Notes under the pieces: model-generated
The model's database searches: none
The model's input: the letters and a program-made list of their open reading frames with translations, nothing else
What the model was told of the DNA's origin: nothing
Part shown: piece by piece, positions 49,991 through 58,487 of the stretch
How positions within the stretch are numbered: position 1 is the first letter of the stretch
Layout of the letters: the number at the start of each line of letters is the position of its first letter
Made by a program: the position numbers and the translations under genes
Source: Mycobacterium yunnanensis
GTDB lineage: Bacteria; Actinomycetota; Actinomycetes; Mycobacteriales; Mycobacteriaceae
Direction: 5' to 3'
Length of the DNA stretch: 64,000 nucleotides
Assembly: GCF_025823185.1 (NCBI RefSeq)
Contig: NZ_JACKVK010000022.1
Location: 192,756 to 256,755, forward strand

Positions 49991-51001
49991 GTGAGCGTTT
50001 TCGCCGCGGCAACCGGCATCGGATCCTGGCCAGGCACGACGGCCCGTCAGGCGGCTGAGGTCGTGGTCGGCGAACTGCACGATCTGACGCACCTCGTCGA
50101 GCTGCCTGCGCGCGGGGTGGGGGCCGACCTGATCGGCCGGGCGGGTGCTCTGCTCGTCGACGTCGGCATCGACACCGTGCCCCGCGGCTACCGGTTGGCT
50201 CCGGGCCGTAGCTCGGTCCTGCGCCGCGCGGTGAGCCTGCTAGACGAGGACGTCGACGCCCTCGAGGAGGCGTGGGAGCGCGCGGGTTTGCAGGGAGGTT
50301 CGCGAACGGTCAAGGTTCAGGCGCCGGGGCCGATCACCCTGGCGGCCCACCTCGAGCTGCCCAACGGGCATCGGGCGATCACCGACGCCGGGGCCGTCCG
50401 CGATCTCGCGGAGAGTCTCGCCGAGGGTGTCGCACTGCACCGAGCCGAGGTCTCCCGGCGGCTTGGCGTGCCGGTGGTGGTGCAACTCGACGAGCCGTCG
50501 CTGCCCGCCGCGCTGGCCGGTCGCCTGACCGGGGTGACGAGTTTCTCGCCAGTGCACCCGGTCGACGAGGCAGTCGCCCAGAGCCTGCTCGACGGGTGCG
50601 TCGACCGCATCGGTGGTGAGGTGGCCATGCACTGTTGCGCCCCGGACCTTCCATGGAAGATGTTGCAGCGCAGCATGTTCGATGCCGTGTCAGTCGACGT
50701 GGCCACGTTGTCGGCGGCCGATCTGGACGGCATCGGCGAGTTCGTCGAATCGGGCCGGGTGGTGATGCTCGGGGTGATCCCGGTACAGGCGCCAAGTCGT
50801 GCGCCGTCACCGGAGGAGGTCGCCGCGGCTGCCGCGTCGATCACCGACCGGCTCGGCTTCTCCCGCGATCTGCTTCGCGACCGCACGGGCGTCACACCGG
50901 CGTGCGGCCTGGCGGGTGCCACGCCGGAGTGGGCGCGGACGGCGATCGAGTTGGCGCAGAAGGTGTCCGCTGGGATCGCCCAGGACCCCGACGCGGCGTA
51001 G
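49991..51001 (+). CDS. Cobalamin-independent methionine synthase C-domain-like protein (Rv3015c type)
   Basis: The 336-aa protein is a stand-alone MetE C-terminal barrel. The zinc-site signature is visible as AMHCCAPD near residue 215 (HxC) and TPACGLAG near 302 (third ligand Cys), with VQLDEPSLPAAL near 165. Stand-alone MetE-like barrels can act as core methionine synthases or other thiol methyltransferases; which applies here is unknown. The M. tuberculosis counterpart lies directly beside ligA, whereas here two genes intervene. Confidence 0.83.
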   Translation: MSVFAAATGIGSWPGTTARQAAEVVVGELHDLTHLVELPARGVGADLIGRAGALLVDVGIDTVPRGYRLAPGRSSVLRRAVSLLDEDVDALEEAWERAGLQGGSRTVKVQAPGPITLAAHLELPNGHRAITDAGAVRDLAESLAEGVALHRAEVSRRLGVPVVVQLDEPSLPAALAGRLTGVTSFSPVHPVDEAVAQSLLDGCVDRIGGEVAMHCCAPDLPWKMLQRSMFDAVSVDVATLSAADLDGIGEFVESGRVVMLGVIPVQAPSRAPSPEEVAAAAASITDRLGFSRDLLRDRTGVTPACGLAGATPEWARTAIELAQKVSAGIAQDPDAA

Positions 51002-51037
51002 GGTTTGCTCAGAGTACTCAACCGGTCAGGGAGGACC

Positions 51038-51814
51038 GTGGCCACGTCGTCGATCCGCCTCGCGGCCGGTGTCGCCACCGCGATGGCGATCACCTTTGCC
51101 GGCGGGCCCGTCGCGGCCGTAGCGGCCGCCGAACCGGGGTTCGGCTCGGTGCAGGGTCATTCCCGTGACGCCGGACGACCGCGCGGTCACCGCGACGAAC
51201 CGCGAGGTGACCGTGGCCCCCGTGGAGGGGACCGGCCCGATGGTCGTCCGGGTGGCCACGACGTCGCGGGCCGGGGTGACCCGGGGGTCGTCGTCGAGCC
51301 GTCGGCTGCGGCTCCACACGCGACCCCGTCGCTGGCATCGCCGAACGTCGCCGCCGGACCGGTCGGCCCGCAGCTCGCCGCACCCGCCACCCCGCGGCCA
51401 CTTCGGACCGGCCGCGGGGGCCACGAGCCGGTGACCGCGGTGCCGGCCGTGACCTCACCGCGCGTCGTCGTCGGCAACGGACGCATCCCGGCCACCCCGG
51501 CCCCGGTGCGCACACCCGCCGTGACAGCCGCGCCTGCCCCGCCACCGCGAGCCGTCGCAGCCACACCCCGGCCCGCGGCGCCAGTCACCGTGCCGCGCAT
51601 CGCGGCCGCTCCGCAGACGGTGACGGTCGTCGCGGGACCCCACGGGTTCGAGCTGCCGGCACCACCGCCGTGGACGACGGTGACGCCGGGCCGGCCCACC
51701 GGCACGATCTTCGGCATCGCCGGCCTGCTGCTGGCGCCCATCGCCGGAATGTGGCTGGGCTGGCGTCAGGCCCGCGCGTCGAAGTCGGCCGCCCAGCTCG
51801 TCGCCAGCCGCTAG
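51038..51814 (+). CDS. Low-complexity exported protein with C-terminal membrane anchor (type B)
   Basis: The 258-aa protein starts at GTG 51038 behind AGGGAGG. A signal sequence (RLAAGVATAMAITFAGG, cut near AVAAAE) is followed by a His/Arg/Gly/Asp-rich stretch (residues 45-85, for example GHRDEPRGDRGPRGG), a Pro/Ala/Thr/Val-rich stalk, a hydrophobic helix near 225-243 and the tail GWRQARASKSAAQLVASR. Overall architecture and the RQA-basic-A motif match the protein at 43942, although the stalks are unrelated. The function is unknown. It overlaps the convergent CoA-ligase gene by four bases. Confidence 0.75.
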   Translation: MATSSIRLAAGVATAMAITFAGGPVAAVAAAEPGFGSVQGHSRDAGRPRGHRDEPRGDRGPRGGDRPDGRPGGHDVAGRGDPGVVVEPSAAAPHATPSLASPNVAAGPVGPQLAAPATPRPLRTGRGGHEPVTAVPAVTSPRVVVGNGRIPATPAPVRTPAVTAAPAPPPRAVAATPRPAAPVTVPRIAAAPQTVTVVAGPHGFELPAPPPWTTVTPGRPTGTIFGIAGLLLAPIAGMWLGWRQARASKSAAQLVASR

Positions 51815-53418
51815 GGCGTCCGCAGATCCTTGCGCAGGATCTTCCCCGACGCCGACTTGGGGATCGCGTCGATGAAGGCCACCTGCCGCACCTTCTTGTA
51901 CGGGGCGACGTGCTCGGCGACGAACTCCATCACCTGCTGCTCGGTCAGCTCGGCGTCGGGTTGCTTGACCACGAACGCCTTTGGCACCTCTTCGCCCGAC
52001 TCCGTGTCGGTCACGCCGACGACGGCGGCGTCGGCAACGGCGGGATGGGTCAGCAGCACGGCTTCGAGTTCGGCGGGTGGCACCTGGTAGCCCTTGTACT
52101 TGATGAGCTCCTTGAGCCGGTCGACGATGTAGACGCACCCCGACGAGTCGACCCGGGCGACGTCCCCGGTGTGCAGGAACCCGTCGTGGTCGACGGTCGA
52201 GCGGGTGGCCTCGTCATTGTTGAGGTACCCGGCCATCACGTTGGGCCCCTTGAACCACAGCTCGCCGGTCTCGCTGAGACCCGAAGCGGGAGGGTCGATT
52301 TCGGCACCGGACTCGTCGACTATCTTGCTGACCGCGTTCGGCAAGGTCCAGCCGCACGAGCTCAGCGGTGCGACGGTGCCCACCAGCTCCAGGCCGCCGT
52401 CGAAGGGGGCGACGTGGCTGACGGGGCTGAGTTCGCTCATGCCGTAGCCCTGCACGACCTGGCAGCCCAGTCGCTGCTTGACGGCGCTGCCAAGATCCTC
52501 GTCAAGGGGTGCGGCGCCCGACATGATGCCGCGCAGACTCGACAGGTCGTACTGCTCGACGACGGGATGCTTGGCCAGCGCGACCGCGACGGGCGGAGCG
52601 ATGAAGGCGTAGGTGCACCGGTAGGTCTGAATGTGGTCGAGGAACCCCGTCAAGTCGAAGCTCGGCATGATGACCAACCGGGCGCGGGCGTGCATTGCGG
52701 CGTTCAGCAGCACCGTCATGCCGTAGATGTGGAAGAACGGCAGCACCGCCAGAATGCGGTCGTCGGCTCGCATCCCCTGCAGCGGACGGATTTGCGCCAC
52801 GTTGGCCGCCAGGTTGCGGTGGGTGAGCATGACGCCCTTCGGGTTTCCCGTCGTCCCGGAGCTGTACGGCAGGGCGGCCAGATGGGTGGCCGGGTCGAAC
52901 GTCACCGCCGGGGCGGGCAGTCCGGCACCGACGAGGTCCTCGGCGTTGGGGTGCCCGTCGGCGGCCTGGCCGGGCCCGTCGAGCACCACGACGCGGTCGG
53001 CGGACAGCCCGATCGACTCGGCTCCGTCGGCGGCCTGAGACACCAGCGGCGTCACGGTGATCAGCATCGAGGCCTTGGCGTCGGTCAGCTGCTTGGCGAT
53101 GTCCTTGGCCGTGAAGAGCGCGTTGATGGTGGTGGCGGTGGCACCGGCGCGCAGGATGCCGTGGAAGGCGATCGCGAACGCCGAACTGTTGGGGGCGAGC
53201 AGGCCGACGACGTCGCCGACGCCGATGCCGCGGGCGGCCAGCGCGCCGGCGAACGCGTCGACGCGGGCGACCATGTCGCGGTAGGTCGTCTCGGCACCGG
53301 TCTTGGCGTCGACCAGGGCGACGCGCTCGGCGTCCTGGTCGTCGAGGTCGGCGAAGAGGTAGTCGTACAGGCTGGTGGTGGGGACGTGGACCTGGGGGAA
53401 GGGGCTCGAGAAACTCAT
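51811..53418 (-). CDS. 4-coumarate:CoA-ligase-type acyl-CoA synthetase
   Basis: The 535-aa adenylate-forming enzyme has the P-loop LPYSSGTTGNPKGVMLTHRN near residue 187, GYGMSELSP near 330, the hinge Asp in GFLHTGDVARVD near 412, RLKELIKYKGYQVPPAELE near 430 and the C-terminal Lys in PKSASGKILRKDLR near 520. It activates a carboxylic acid, aromatic or fatty, to its CoA ester through an acyl-AMP. The resemblance to plant 4CL is clear, but the true acid is unknown. It is divergent from ligA with 82 bp between. Confidence 0.88.
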   Translation of the reverse strand: MSFSSPFPQVHVPTTSLYDYLFADLDDQDAERVALVDAKTGAETTYRDMVARVDAFAGALAARGIGVGDVVGLLAPNSSAFAIAFHGILRAGATATTINALFTAKDIAKQLTDAKASMLITVTPLVSQAADGAESIGLSADRVVVLDGPGQAADGHPNAEDLVGAGLPAPAVTFDPATHLAALPYSSGTTGNPKGVMLTHRNLAANVAQIRPLQGMRADDRILAVLPFFHIYGMTVLLNAAMHARARLVIMPSFDLTGFLDHIQTYRCTYAFIAPPVAVALAKHPVVEQYDLSSLRGIMSGAAPLDEDLGSAVKQRLGCQVVQGYGMSELSPVSHVAPFDGGLELVGTVAPLSSCGWTLPNAVSKIVDESGAEIDPPASGLSETGELWFKGPNVMAGYLNNDEATRSTVDHDGFLHTGDVARVDSSGCVYIVDRLKELIKYKGYQVPPAELEAVLLTHPAVADAAVVGVTDTESGEEVPKAFVVKQPDAELTEQQVMEFVAEHVAPYKKVRQVAFIDAIPKSASGKILRKDLRTP

Positions 53419-53488
53419 CGTGCCTCCGATCGAACCATGACCTCCTGTGTGGCGGTCGTCGTTCGGCGGGCATGTCCCCGCCCTCCGA

Positions 53489-53494
53489 TAGCCT
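53489..53494 (+). promoter_or_regulatory. Probable -10 box, leaderless start of ligA
   Basis: TAGCCT ends 7 bases before the GTG at 53501. The intervening GCGAGG is too close to the GTG to act as a good ribosome site, so a leaderless mRNA is likely. Confidence 0.45.
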
Positions 53495-53500
53495 GCGAGG

Positions 53501-55582
53501 GTGAGCTCACCCGACGCCGACGTCCGTCGCGAATGGCAGCAGCTGGCCGACGACGTGCGTGGTCACCAGTTCCGCTACTACGTCAAGGACGCGCCCATCG
53601 TCTCCGACGGGGAGTTCGACCGGCTGCTGGGTGAGCTGAACGCCCTCGAGGAGCGCTACCCCGAACTGCGGACGCCGGATTCGCCGACCCAACTGGTCGG
53701 GGGAGCGGGTTTTGCGACCGACTTCAGCTCGGCCGACCACCTCGAACGAATGCTGAGCCTCGACAACGTCTTCAACCCCGAGGAGCTGGCCGCCTGGGCG
53801 GCCCGGTTGACCGGTGAGATCGGCGCCGACCCAGAGTTCTTGTGCGAGCTCAAGATCGACGGCGTGGCGTTGGCGCTGGTGTACCGCGACGGCGTGCTGA
53901 CCCGAGCCGCCACCCGCGGTGACGGACGCACCGGCGAGGACGTCACGCTCAACGCACGCACCATCTCCGACATCCCCGAGCGCCTGGCCCACAGCGACGA
54001 CCACCCCACGCCGGCCGTCCTCGAGGTCCGCGGCGAAGTGTTCTTCCGGCTGGCCGACTTCGAGGAGCTCAACGCCGGACTGGTCGCCGAGGGCAAGGCC
54101 CCGTTCGCCAATCCGCGCAACAGCGCCGCCGGGTCGCTGCGCCAGAAGAACCCCGCGGTGACGGCGCGGCGCACACTGCGGATGATCTGTCATGGCCTCG
54201 GACGAGCCGAGGGTTTCAGTCCCGCCACCCTGCACGACGCCTACCTGGCGCTGAAGGCCTGGGGGCTGCCGGTGTCGGACCACACCACCCGCGTCACGGG
54301 CATCGACGCCGTCGCCGAGCGGGTCGCCTACTGGGGCGAACACCGCCACGACGTCGAACACGAAATCGACGGTCTGGTGGTCAAACTCGACGACGTCGCC
54401 TTGCAGCGACGGCTGGGCGCCACCTCGCGGGCACCGCGATGGGCGATCGCCTACAAGTACCCGCCCGAGGAAGCCACCACCAAGCTGCTCGACATCCGCG
54501 TCAACGTCGGTCGCACCGGACGGGTCACGCCGTTCGCGTACATGGAACCGGTGAAGATCGCCGGGTCCACGGTCGGGCTGGCCACGTTGCACAACGCCTT
54601 CGAGGTCAAGCGCAAGGGCGTTCGCATCGGCGACACGGTGGTGATCCGCAAGGCCGGTGACGTCATCCCCGAGGTGCTCGGCCCGGTGGTCGACGTCCGC
54701 GACGGCACCGAGCGCGAGTTCGAGATGCCGACGGAATGCCCGGAGTGCGGCACCACCCTGGCTCCGGCCAAGGAGGGTGACGCCGACATTCGCTGCCCCA
54801 ACTCCAGGACGTGCCCGGCGCAGCTGCGGGAGCGGGTGTTCCACGTCGCCGGCCGCGGGGCGTTCGACATCGAGGGGCTGGGCTACGAGGCCGCGATCGC
54901 GCTGTTGCAATCCGGGGTGATCACCGACGAGGGTGACCTGTTCGACCTCACCGAAGACGCCCTGCTGCGCACCGACCTGTTCACCACCCAGAAGGGCGAA
55001 CTGTCGGCCAACGGCAAGCGCCTGCTGGCCAACCTCGACAAGGCCAAGCAGCAGCCGTTGTGGCGCGTGCTGGTGGCACTGTCCATCCGGCACGTCGGCC
55101 CGACCGCGGCCCGTGCGCTGGCCGGGGAGTTCGGCAGCCTGGAGGCCATCGAGTCCGCGACCGAGGAGCAGCTGGCCGCGAGCGAGGGCGTGGGCCCGAC
55201 GATCGCCGCGGCGGTGATCGACTGGTTCACCGTCGACTGGCACCGTGCCATCGTCGAGAAGTGGCGGGCCGCCGGGGTACGGATGCAGGACGAGCGCGAC
55301 GAGAGCGTCGCACGGACGCTGGAGGGACTCTCGGTCGTCGTCACCGGCTCGCTTCCCGGATTCTCCCGGGACGAGGCCAAGGAGGCGATCCTGGCCCGCG
55401 GCGGCAAGGCAGCCGGTTCGGTGTCGAAGAAGACCGCCTACGTCGTGGCAGGCGACGCCCCAGGGTCGAAGTACGACAAGGCAATCGAGCTCGGCGTCCC
55501 CGTGCTGGACGAGGACGGCTTCCGGCGTCTGCTCGAGAACGGACCCGAGGACGCCTCGGAGGACGCGTCCGCGGAGGCCTGA
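53501..55582 (+). CDS. ligA: NAD-dependent DNA ligase LigA
   Basis: The 693-aa ligase joins Okazaki fragments using NAD. Domains in order: Ia (residues 1-70, QFRYYVKDAPIVSDGEFDRL), adenylation domain with active-site Lys in CELKIDGVALALVY near 122, OB fold, a four-Cys zinc finger (CPECGTT and CPNSRTCPAQL near 415-440), HhH region near 500-570 (RHVGPTAARALAGEFGSLEA), and a BRCT domain from about 605 (LSVVVTGSLPGFSRDEAKEA). All catalytic features are intact, and the length is normal for mycobacteria. The GTG start follows from the leaderless promoter and the conserved N-terminus. Confidence 0.97.
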   Translation: MSSPDADVRREWQQLADDVRGHQFRYYVKDAPIVSDGEFDRLLGELNALEERYPELRTPDSPTQLVGGAGFATDFSSADHLERMLSLDNVFNPEELAAWAARLTGEIGADPEFLCELKIDGVALALVYRDGVLTRAATRGDGRTGEDVTLNARTISDIPERLAHSDDHPTPAVLEVRGEVFFRLADFEELNAGLVAEGKAPFANPRNSAAGSLRQKNPAVTARRTLRMICHGLGRAEGFSPATLHDAYLALKAWGLPVSDHTTRVTGIDAVAERVAYWGEHRHDVEHEIDGLVVKLDDVALQRRLGATSRAPRWAIAYKYPPEEATTKLLDIRVNVGRTGRVTPFAYMEPVKIAGSTVGLATLHNAFEVKRKGVRIGDTVVIRKAGDVIPEVLGPVVDVRDGTEREFEMPTECPECGTTLAPAKEGDADIRCPNSRTCPAQLRERVFHVAGRGAFDIEGLGYEAAIALLQSGVITDEGDLFDLTEDALLRTDLFTTQKGELSANGKRLLANLDKAKQQPLWRVLVALSIRHVGPTAARALAGEFGSLEAIESATEEQLAASEGVGPTIAAAVIDWFTVDWHRAIVEKWRAAGVRMQDERDESVARTLEGLSVVVTGSLPGFSRDEAKEAILARGGKAAGSVSKKTAYVVAGDAPGSKYDKAIELGVPVLDEDGFRRLLENGPEDASEDASAEA

Positions 55583-55647
55583 TCGCCGGTTTGTCGCCGG
55601 CTCGGGCGGGAATGCGTCGGACACCACGACATTCCAGGAGGCTGACG

Positions 55648-55905
55648 ATGGCGGCGACGTGCGAGACCTGCGGCAACCACTACGACAAGGCGTTCACCGT
55701 GACGTGGGCCGACGGCCGCACCGCCACGTTCGACAGCGTGGAGTGCGCCGCGATGCAGCTGGCGCCCGAATGCGCGCACTGCGGGTGCCGGATTCTCGGG
55801 CACGGCGTCGAGACCGAGGACGCGATCTTCTGCTGTGCGCACTGTGCGAGAAAGGACAGCAACGCCGACGTCAACGACCGGTTCCCGGTGCCGGCAGGCG
55901 GCTAG
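55648..55905 (+). CDS. Small Cys-rich zinc-binding/metallothionein-like protein
   Basis: The 85-aa protein holds nine cysteines: CETC at the N-terminus, a lone Cys in SVECAAM, the cluster ECAHCGCRILGHG near residue 46, and FCCAHCARK near 63. The pattern suggests two metal sites; the C-terminal part resembles prokaryotic metallothionein/zinc-ribbon modules, and the N-terminal part a short treble-clef-like unit. A strong AGGAGG (55636-55641) precedes the ATG. It lies just after ligA and is convergent with the ACT-domain gene, with 4 bp between. The function is unknown; metal buffering or a DNA-repair accessory role would both fit the context. Confidence 0.78.
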   Translation: MAATCETCGNHYDKAFTVTWADGRTATFDSVECAAMQLAPECAHCGCRILGHGVETEDAIFCCAHCARKDSNADVNDRFPVPAGG

Positions 55906-55909
55906 GCCG

Positions 55910-56569
55910 TCAGCGCAGGATCGTCGCGACGATGCCGCTGAGGTAGCCCAGCCGGGCCACCTCCGACGGGCGGAACGCGGGCCCGCCGGGACGGCCGAGG
56001 ACGACGGCGGTGTGATCGCCGCCCAGGGGCGCGGCCGCCAGTGTGGTATCGAAGTCGCGCCACACCTGGGGGACCCAGTCGGCGTCGCCGTCCAGGATTT
56101 CGGCGTGCTCGAGCGGAAGCCAGGGAGCCGATTCGGCGGCGGTCTCGGGGACGCCGTGGCTGCCGGCGACCATCGCCACGCCGGTGTCGTCGCGACGCAT
56201 GACCATGCACCAGCCCACCCTCAACACCTTGGGCGCCTCGTCCACCAACACCTGCAGCCTGGCCGCCTTGCCGTGTGCGGCGGCGATGTGGTCGACGAGC
56301 TCCAGCTCGCGGTGGGCCTCCAGCAGTCCGGTGTGCGGTCGGATGCTGTCGACGTAGACGCCGTCCAGCTTTTCGGCGGCGGTGATGAGCATGTCGGGCA
56401 TGGCGCCCGGCGGGAGGTCGACGACCAGGTCGTCGACGGCGTAGCCGGCCGCACGTTCCACGACGTCGAGAGACAGGATGTCCGCGCCCACCGAGCCGAG
56501 CGCGACGGCCAGAGAGCCCAGACGGCCAGGCCGGTCCTCCAGTTCGACGCGCAGCAGATATGACGGCAC
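55910..56569 (-). CDS. ACT-domain protein (Rv3013 type)
   Basis: The roughly 219-aa protein starts PSYLLRVELEDRPGRLGSLA, an ACT domain, with ADILSLDVVERAAGYAVDDL near residue 30, and a second half (VGWCMVMRRDDTGVAMVAGS) that may be a degenerate GAF/ACT-like unit. ACT domains sense amino acids. The gene is conserved between ligA and gatC in mycobacteria and diverges from gatC. The GTG at 56569 is chosen by the conserved N-terminus; a GTG at 56578 would add three residues. Confidence 0.85.
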   Translation of the reverse strand: MPSYLLRVELEDRPGRLGSLAVALGSVGADILSLDVVERAAGYAVDDLVVDLPPGAMPDMLITAAEKLDGVYVDSIRPHTGLLEAHRELELVDHIAAAHGKAARLQVLVDEAPKVLRVGWCMVMRRDDTGVAMVAGSHGVPETAAESAPWLPLEHAEILDGDADWVPQVWRDFDTTLAAAPLGGDHTAVVLGRPGGPAFRPSEVARLGYLSGIVATILR

Positions 56570-56645
56570 GGGCAACACTGTTTCATGGAGGGTAGGAGCG
56601 GAGCGACTCGAAGGACGCCCCGGCGGGGTCGCAACCGGCGGTGAC

Positions 56646-56651
56646 TAGGCT
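56646..56651 (+). promoter_or_regulatory. Possible -10 box of gatC
   Basis: TAGGCT ends 9 bases before the GTG at 56660, without a Shine-Dalgarno sequence in between. It would drive the gatC-gatA transcript. Confidence 0.4.
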
Positions 56652-56659
56652 TCGATGTC

Positions 56660-56959
56660 GTGTCGCAGATCTCGCGGGACGACGTCGCCCACCTGGCACG
56701 TCTGGCCCGGCTCACCCTGACCGACGGCGAACTGCAGAGTTTCGCCGGACAACTCGACGCCATCCTGGAGCACGTCAGCCGCATTCAGGCGGTCGACGTG
56801 ACCGGCGTGGAGGCCACCGACAATCCGTTGACGGATCTGAACGTGACGCGGCCCGACGACGTCGTGCCCAGCCTTACCCAGGAGGAGGCCCTCTCGGGCG
56901 CCCCCAAGGCCGTAGACGGTCGGTTTGCGGTGCCGCGCATCTTGGGGGAGGAGGAATAG
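56660..56959 (+). CDS. gatC: Asp/Glu-tRNA amidotransferase subunit C
   Basis: The 99-aa subunit has the conserved ISRDDVAHLARLARLTLTDG start, LDAILEHVSRIQAVDVTGVE near residue 34 and NVTRPDDVVPSL near 73, the belt that wraps around GatA and GatB. The complex amidates Glu-tRNA(Gln), and often Asp-tRNA(Asn). Its TAG stop shares its final G with the gatA GTG (56957-56961). Confidence 0.95.
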   Translation: MSQISRDDVAHLARLARLTLTDGELQSFAGQLDAILEHVSRIQAVDVTGVEATDNPLTDLNVTRPDDVVPSLTQEEALSGAPKAVDGRFAVPRILGEEE

Positions 56960-58443
56960 TGAGCGAGCTCATTCGTCTCGATGCGGCGACCCTCGGCGCG
57001 AAGATCGCCGACAAGGAGGTCAGCTCGACGGAGGTCGTGCAGGCCCACCTCGACCAGATCGCCGCGACCGACGGGGACTACCACTCGTTCCTGCACGTGG
57101 CAGGTGAGGCCGCGCTCGCCGAGGCCGCACGCGTCGACGCCGCCGTCGCCGGTGGCGAGGCCCTGCCGTCATCGCTGGCCGGGGTCCCGTTGGCGCTCAA
57201 GGACGTGTTCACCACCATCGACATGCCCACGACGTGCGGGTCGAAGATCCTCGAGGGCTGGCGCTCGCCGTACGACGCGACCGTCACCGCGCGGCTGAGG
57301 GCGGCGGGCATCCCGATCCTCGGCAAGACCAACATGGACGAGTTCGCCATGGGCAGCTCGACGGAGAATTCCGCCTACGGGCCGACCCGCAACCCGTGGA
57401 ACGTCGAGCGCGTGCCCGGTGGCTCCGGCGGCGGCAGCGCTGCGGCACTGGCCGCGTTCCAGGCGCCACTGGCCATCGGCTCAGACACCGGTGGTTCCAT
57501 TCGTCAGCCTGCGGCGTTGACCGCCACCGTCGGTGTCAAGCCGACCTACGGCACGGTGTCGCGATACGGGCTGATCGCGTGCGCCTCGTCACTCGACCAG
57601 GGCGGCCCGTGCGCGCGCACCGTGCTCGACACGGCGCTCCTGCATCAGGTCATCGCAGGTCACGATCCACGCGACTCGACCTCTGTCGACAGGGAGGTGC
57701 CCGACGTGGTCGCCGCGGCCAGGGCAGGTGCGGCCGGCGATCTGGCGGGTGTGCGCGTCGGCGTGGTCAAGCAGCTGCGCAGCGGCGAGGGTTACCAGCC
57801 GGGGGTGTTGGAGTCGTTCAACGCCGCGGTCGAGCAGCTCACCGCCCTCGGTGCGGACGTCAGCGAGGTCGACTGCCCGAACTTCGACTACTCGATGGCG
57901 GCCTACTACCTGATCCTGCCGTCGGAGGTGTCGAGCAACCTCGCCAGGTTCGACGCGATGCGTTACGGACTACGCGTCGGCGACGACGGTACGCACAGCG
58001 CCGAAGAGGTGATGGCGATGACTCGGGCGGCCGGCTTCGGTCCAGAAGTCAAGCGCCGCATCATGATTGGCACCTACGCGCTGTCGGCGGGTTACTACGA
58101 CGCCTATTACAACCAGGCGCAGAAGGTGCGGACGTTGATCGCCCGCGACCTCGAGCGGGCCTACGAGAGCGTCGACGTGCTGGTCTCGCCGGCCACCCCG
58201 ACGACCGCCTTCCCCCTCGGTGAGAAGGTCGACGACCCGCTCGCGATGTACCTCTTCGACCTGTGCACTCTGCCGTTGAACCTGGCCGGGCACTGCGGAA
58301 TGTCGGTTCCGTCGGGGCTGGCCGCCGACGACGGTCTACCCGTCGGCCTGCAGATCATGGCGCCCGCACTGGCCGACGACAGGCTCTACCGCGTCGGTGC
58401 CGCCTACGAGGCCGCCCGCGGTGCGCTGCCGTCGGCGATCTGA
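56959..58443 (+). CDS. gatA: Asp/Glu-tRNA amidotransferase subunit A
   Basis: The 494-aa amidase-signature enzyme releases ammonia from glutamine and channels it to GatB. The catalytic Lys is in VPLALKDVF near residue 79, the cis-Ser in GGSGGGSAAALAA near 155 and the nucleophilic Ser in SDTGGSIRQPA near 178. The length is normal. The GTG at 56959 shares a base with the gatC stop. gatB is not adjacent but follows after pfkA, the usual mycobacterial arrangement. Confidence 0.96.
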   Translation: MSELIRLDAATLGAKIADKEVSSTEVVQAHLDQIAATDGDYHSFLHVAGEAALAEAARVDAAVAGGEALPSSLAGVPLALKDVFTTIDMPTTCGSKILEGWRSPYDATVTARLRAAGIPILGKTNMDEFAMGSSTENSAYGPTRNPWNVERVPGGSGGGSAAALAAFQAPLAIGSDTGGSIRQPAALTATVGVKPTYGTVSRYGLIACASSLDQGGPCARTVLDTALLHQVIAGHDPRDSTSVDREVPDVVAAARAGAAGDLAGVRVGVVKQLRSGEGYQPGVLESFNAAVEQLTALGADVSEVDCPNFDYSMAAYYLILPSEVSSNLARFDAMRYGLRVGDDGTHSAEEVMAMTRAAGFGPEVKRRIMIGTYALSAGYYDAYYNQAQKVRTLIARDLERAYESVDVLVSPATPTTAFPLGEKVDDPLAMYLFDLCTLPLNLAGHCGMSVPSGLAADDGLPVGLQIMAPALADDRLYRVGAAYEAARGALPSAI

Positions 58444-58487
58444 CGGGGGAGGATGGGGGCATGCGGACGCGAGGAGCAGTGAGATAG

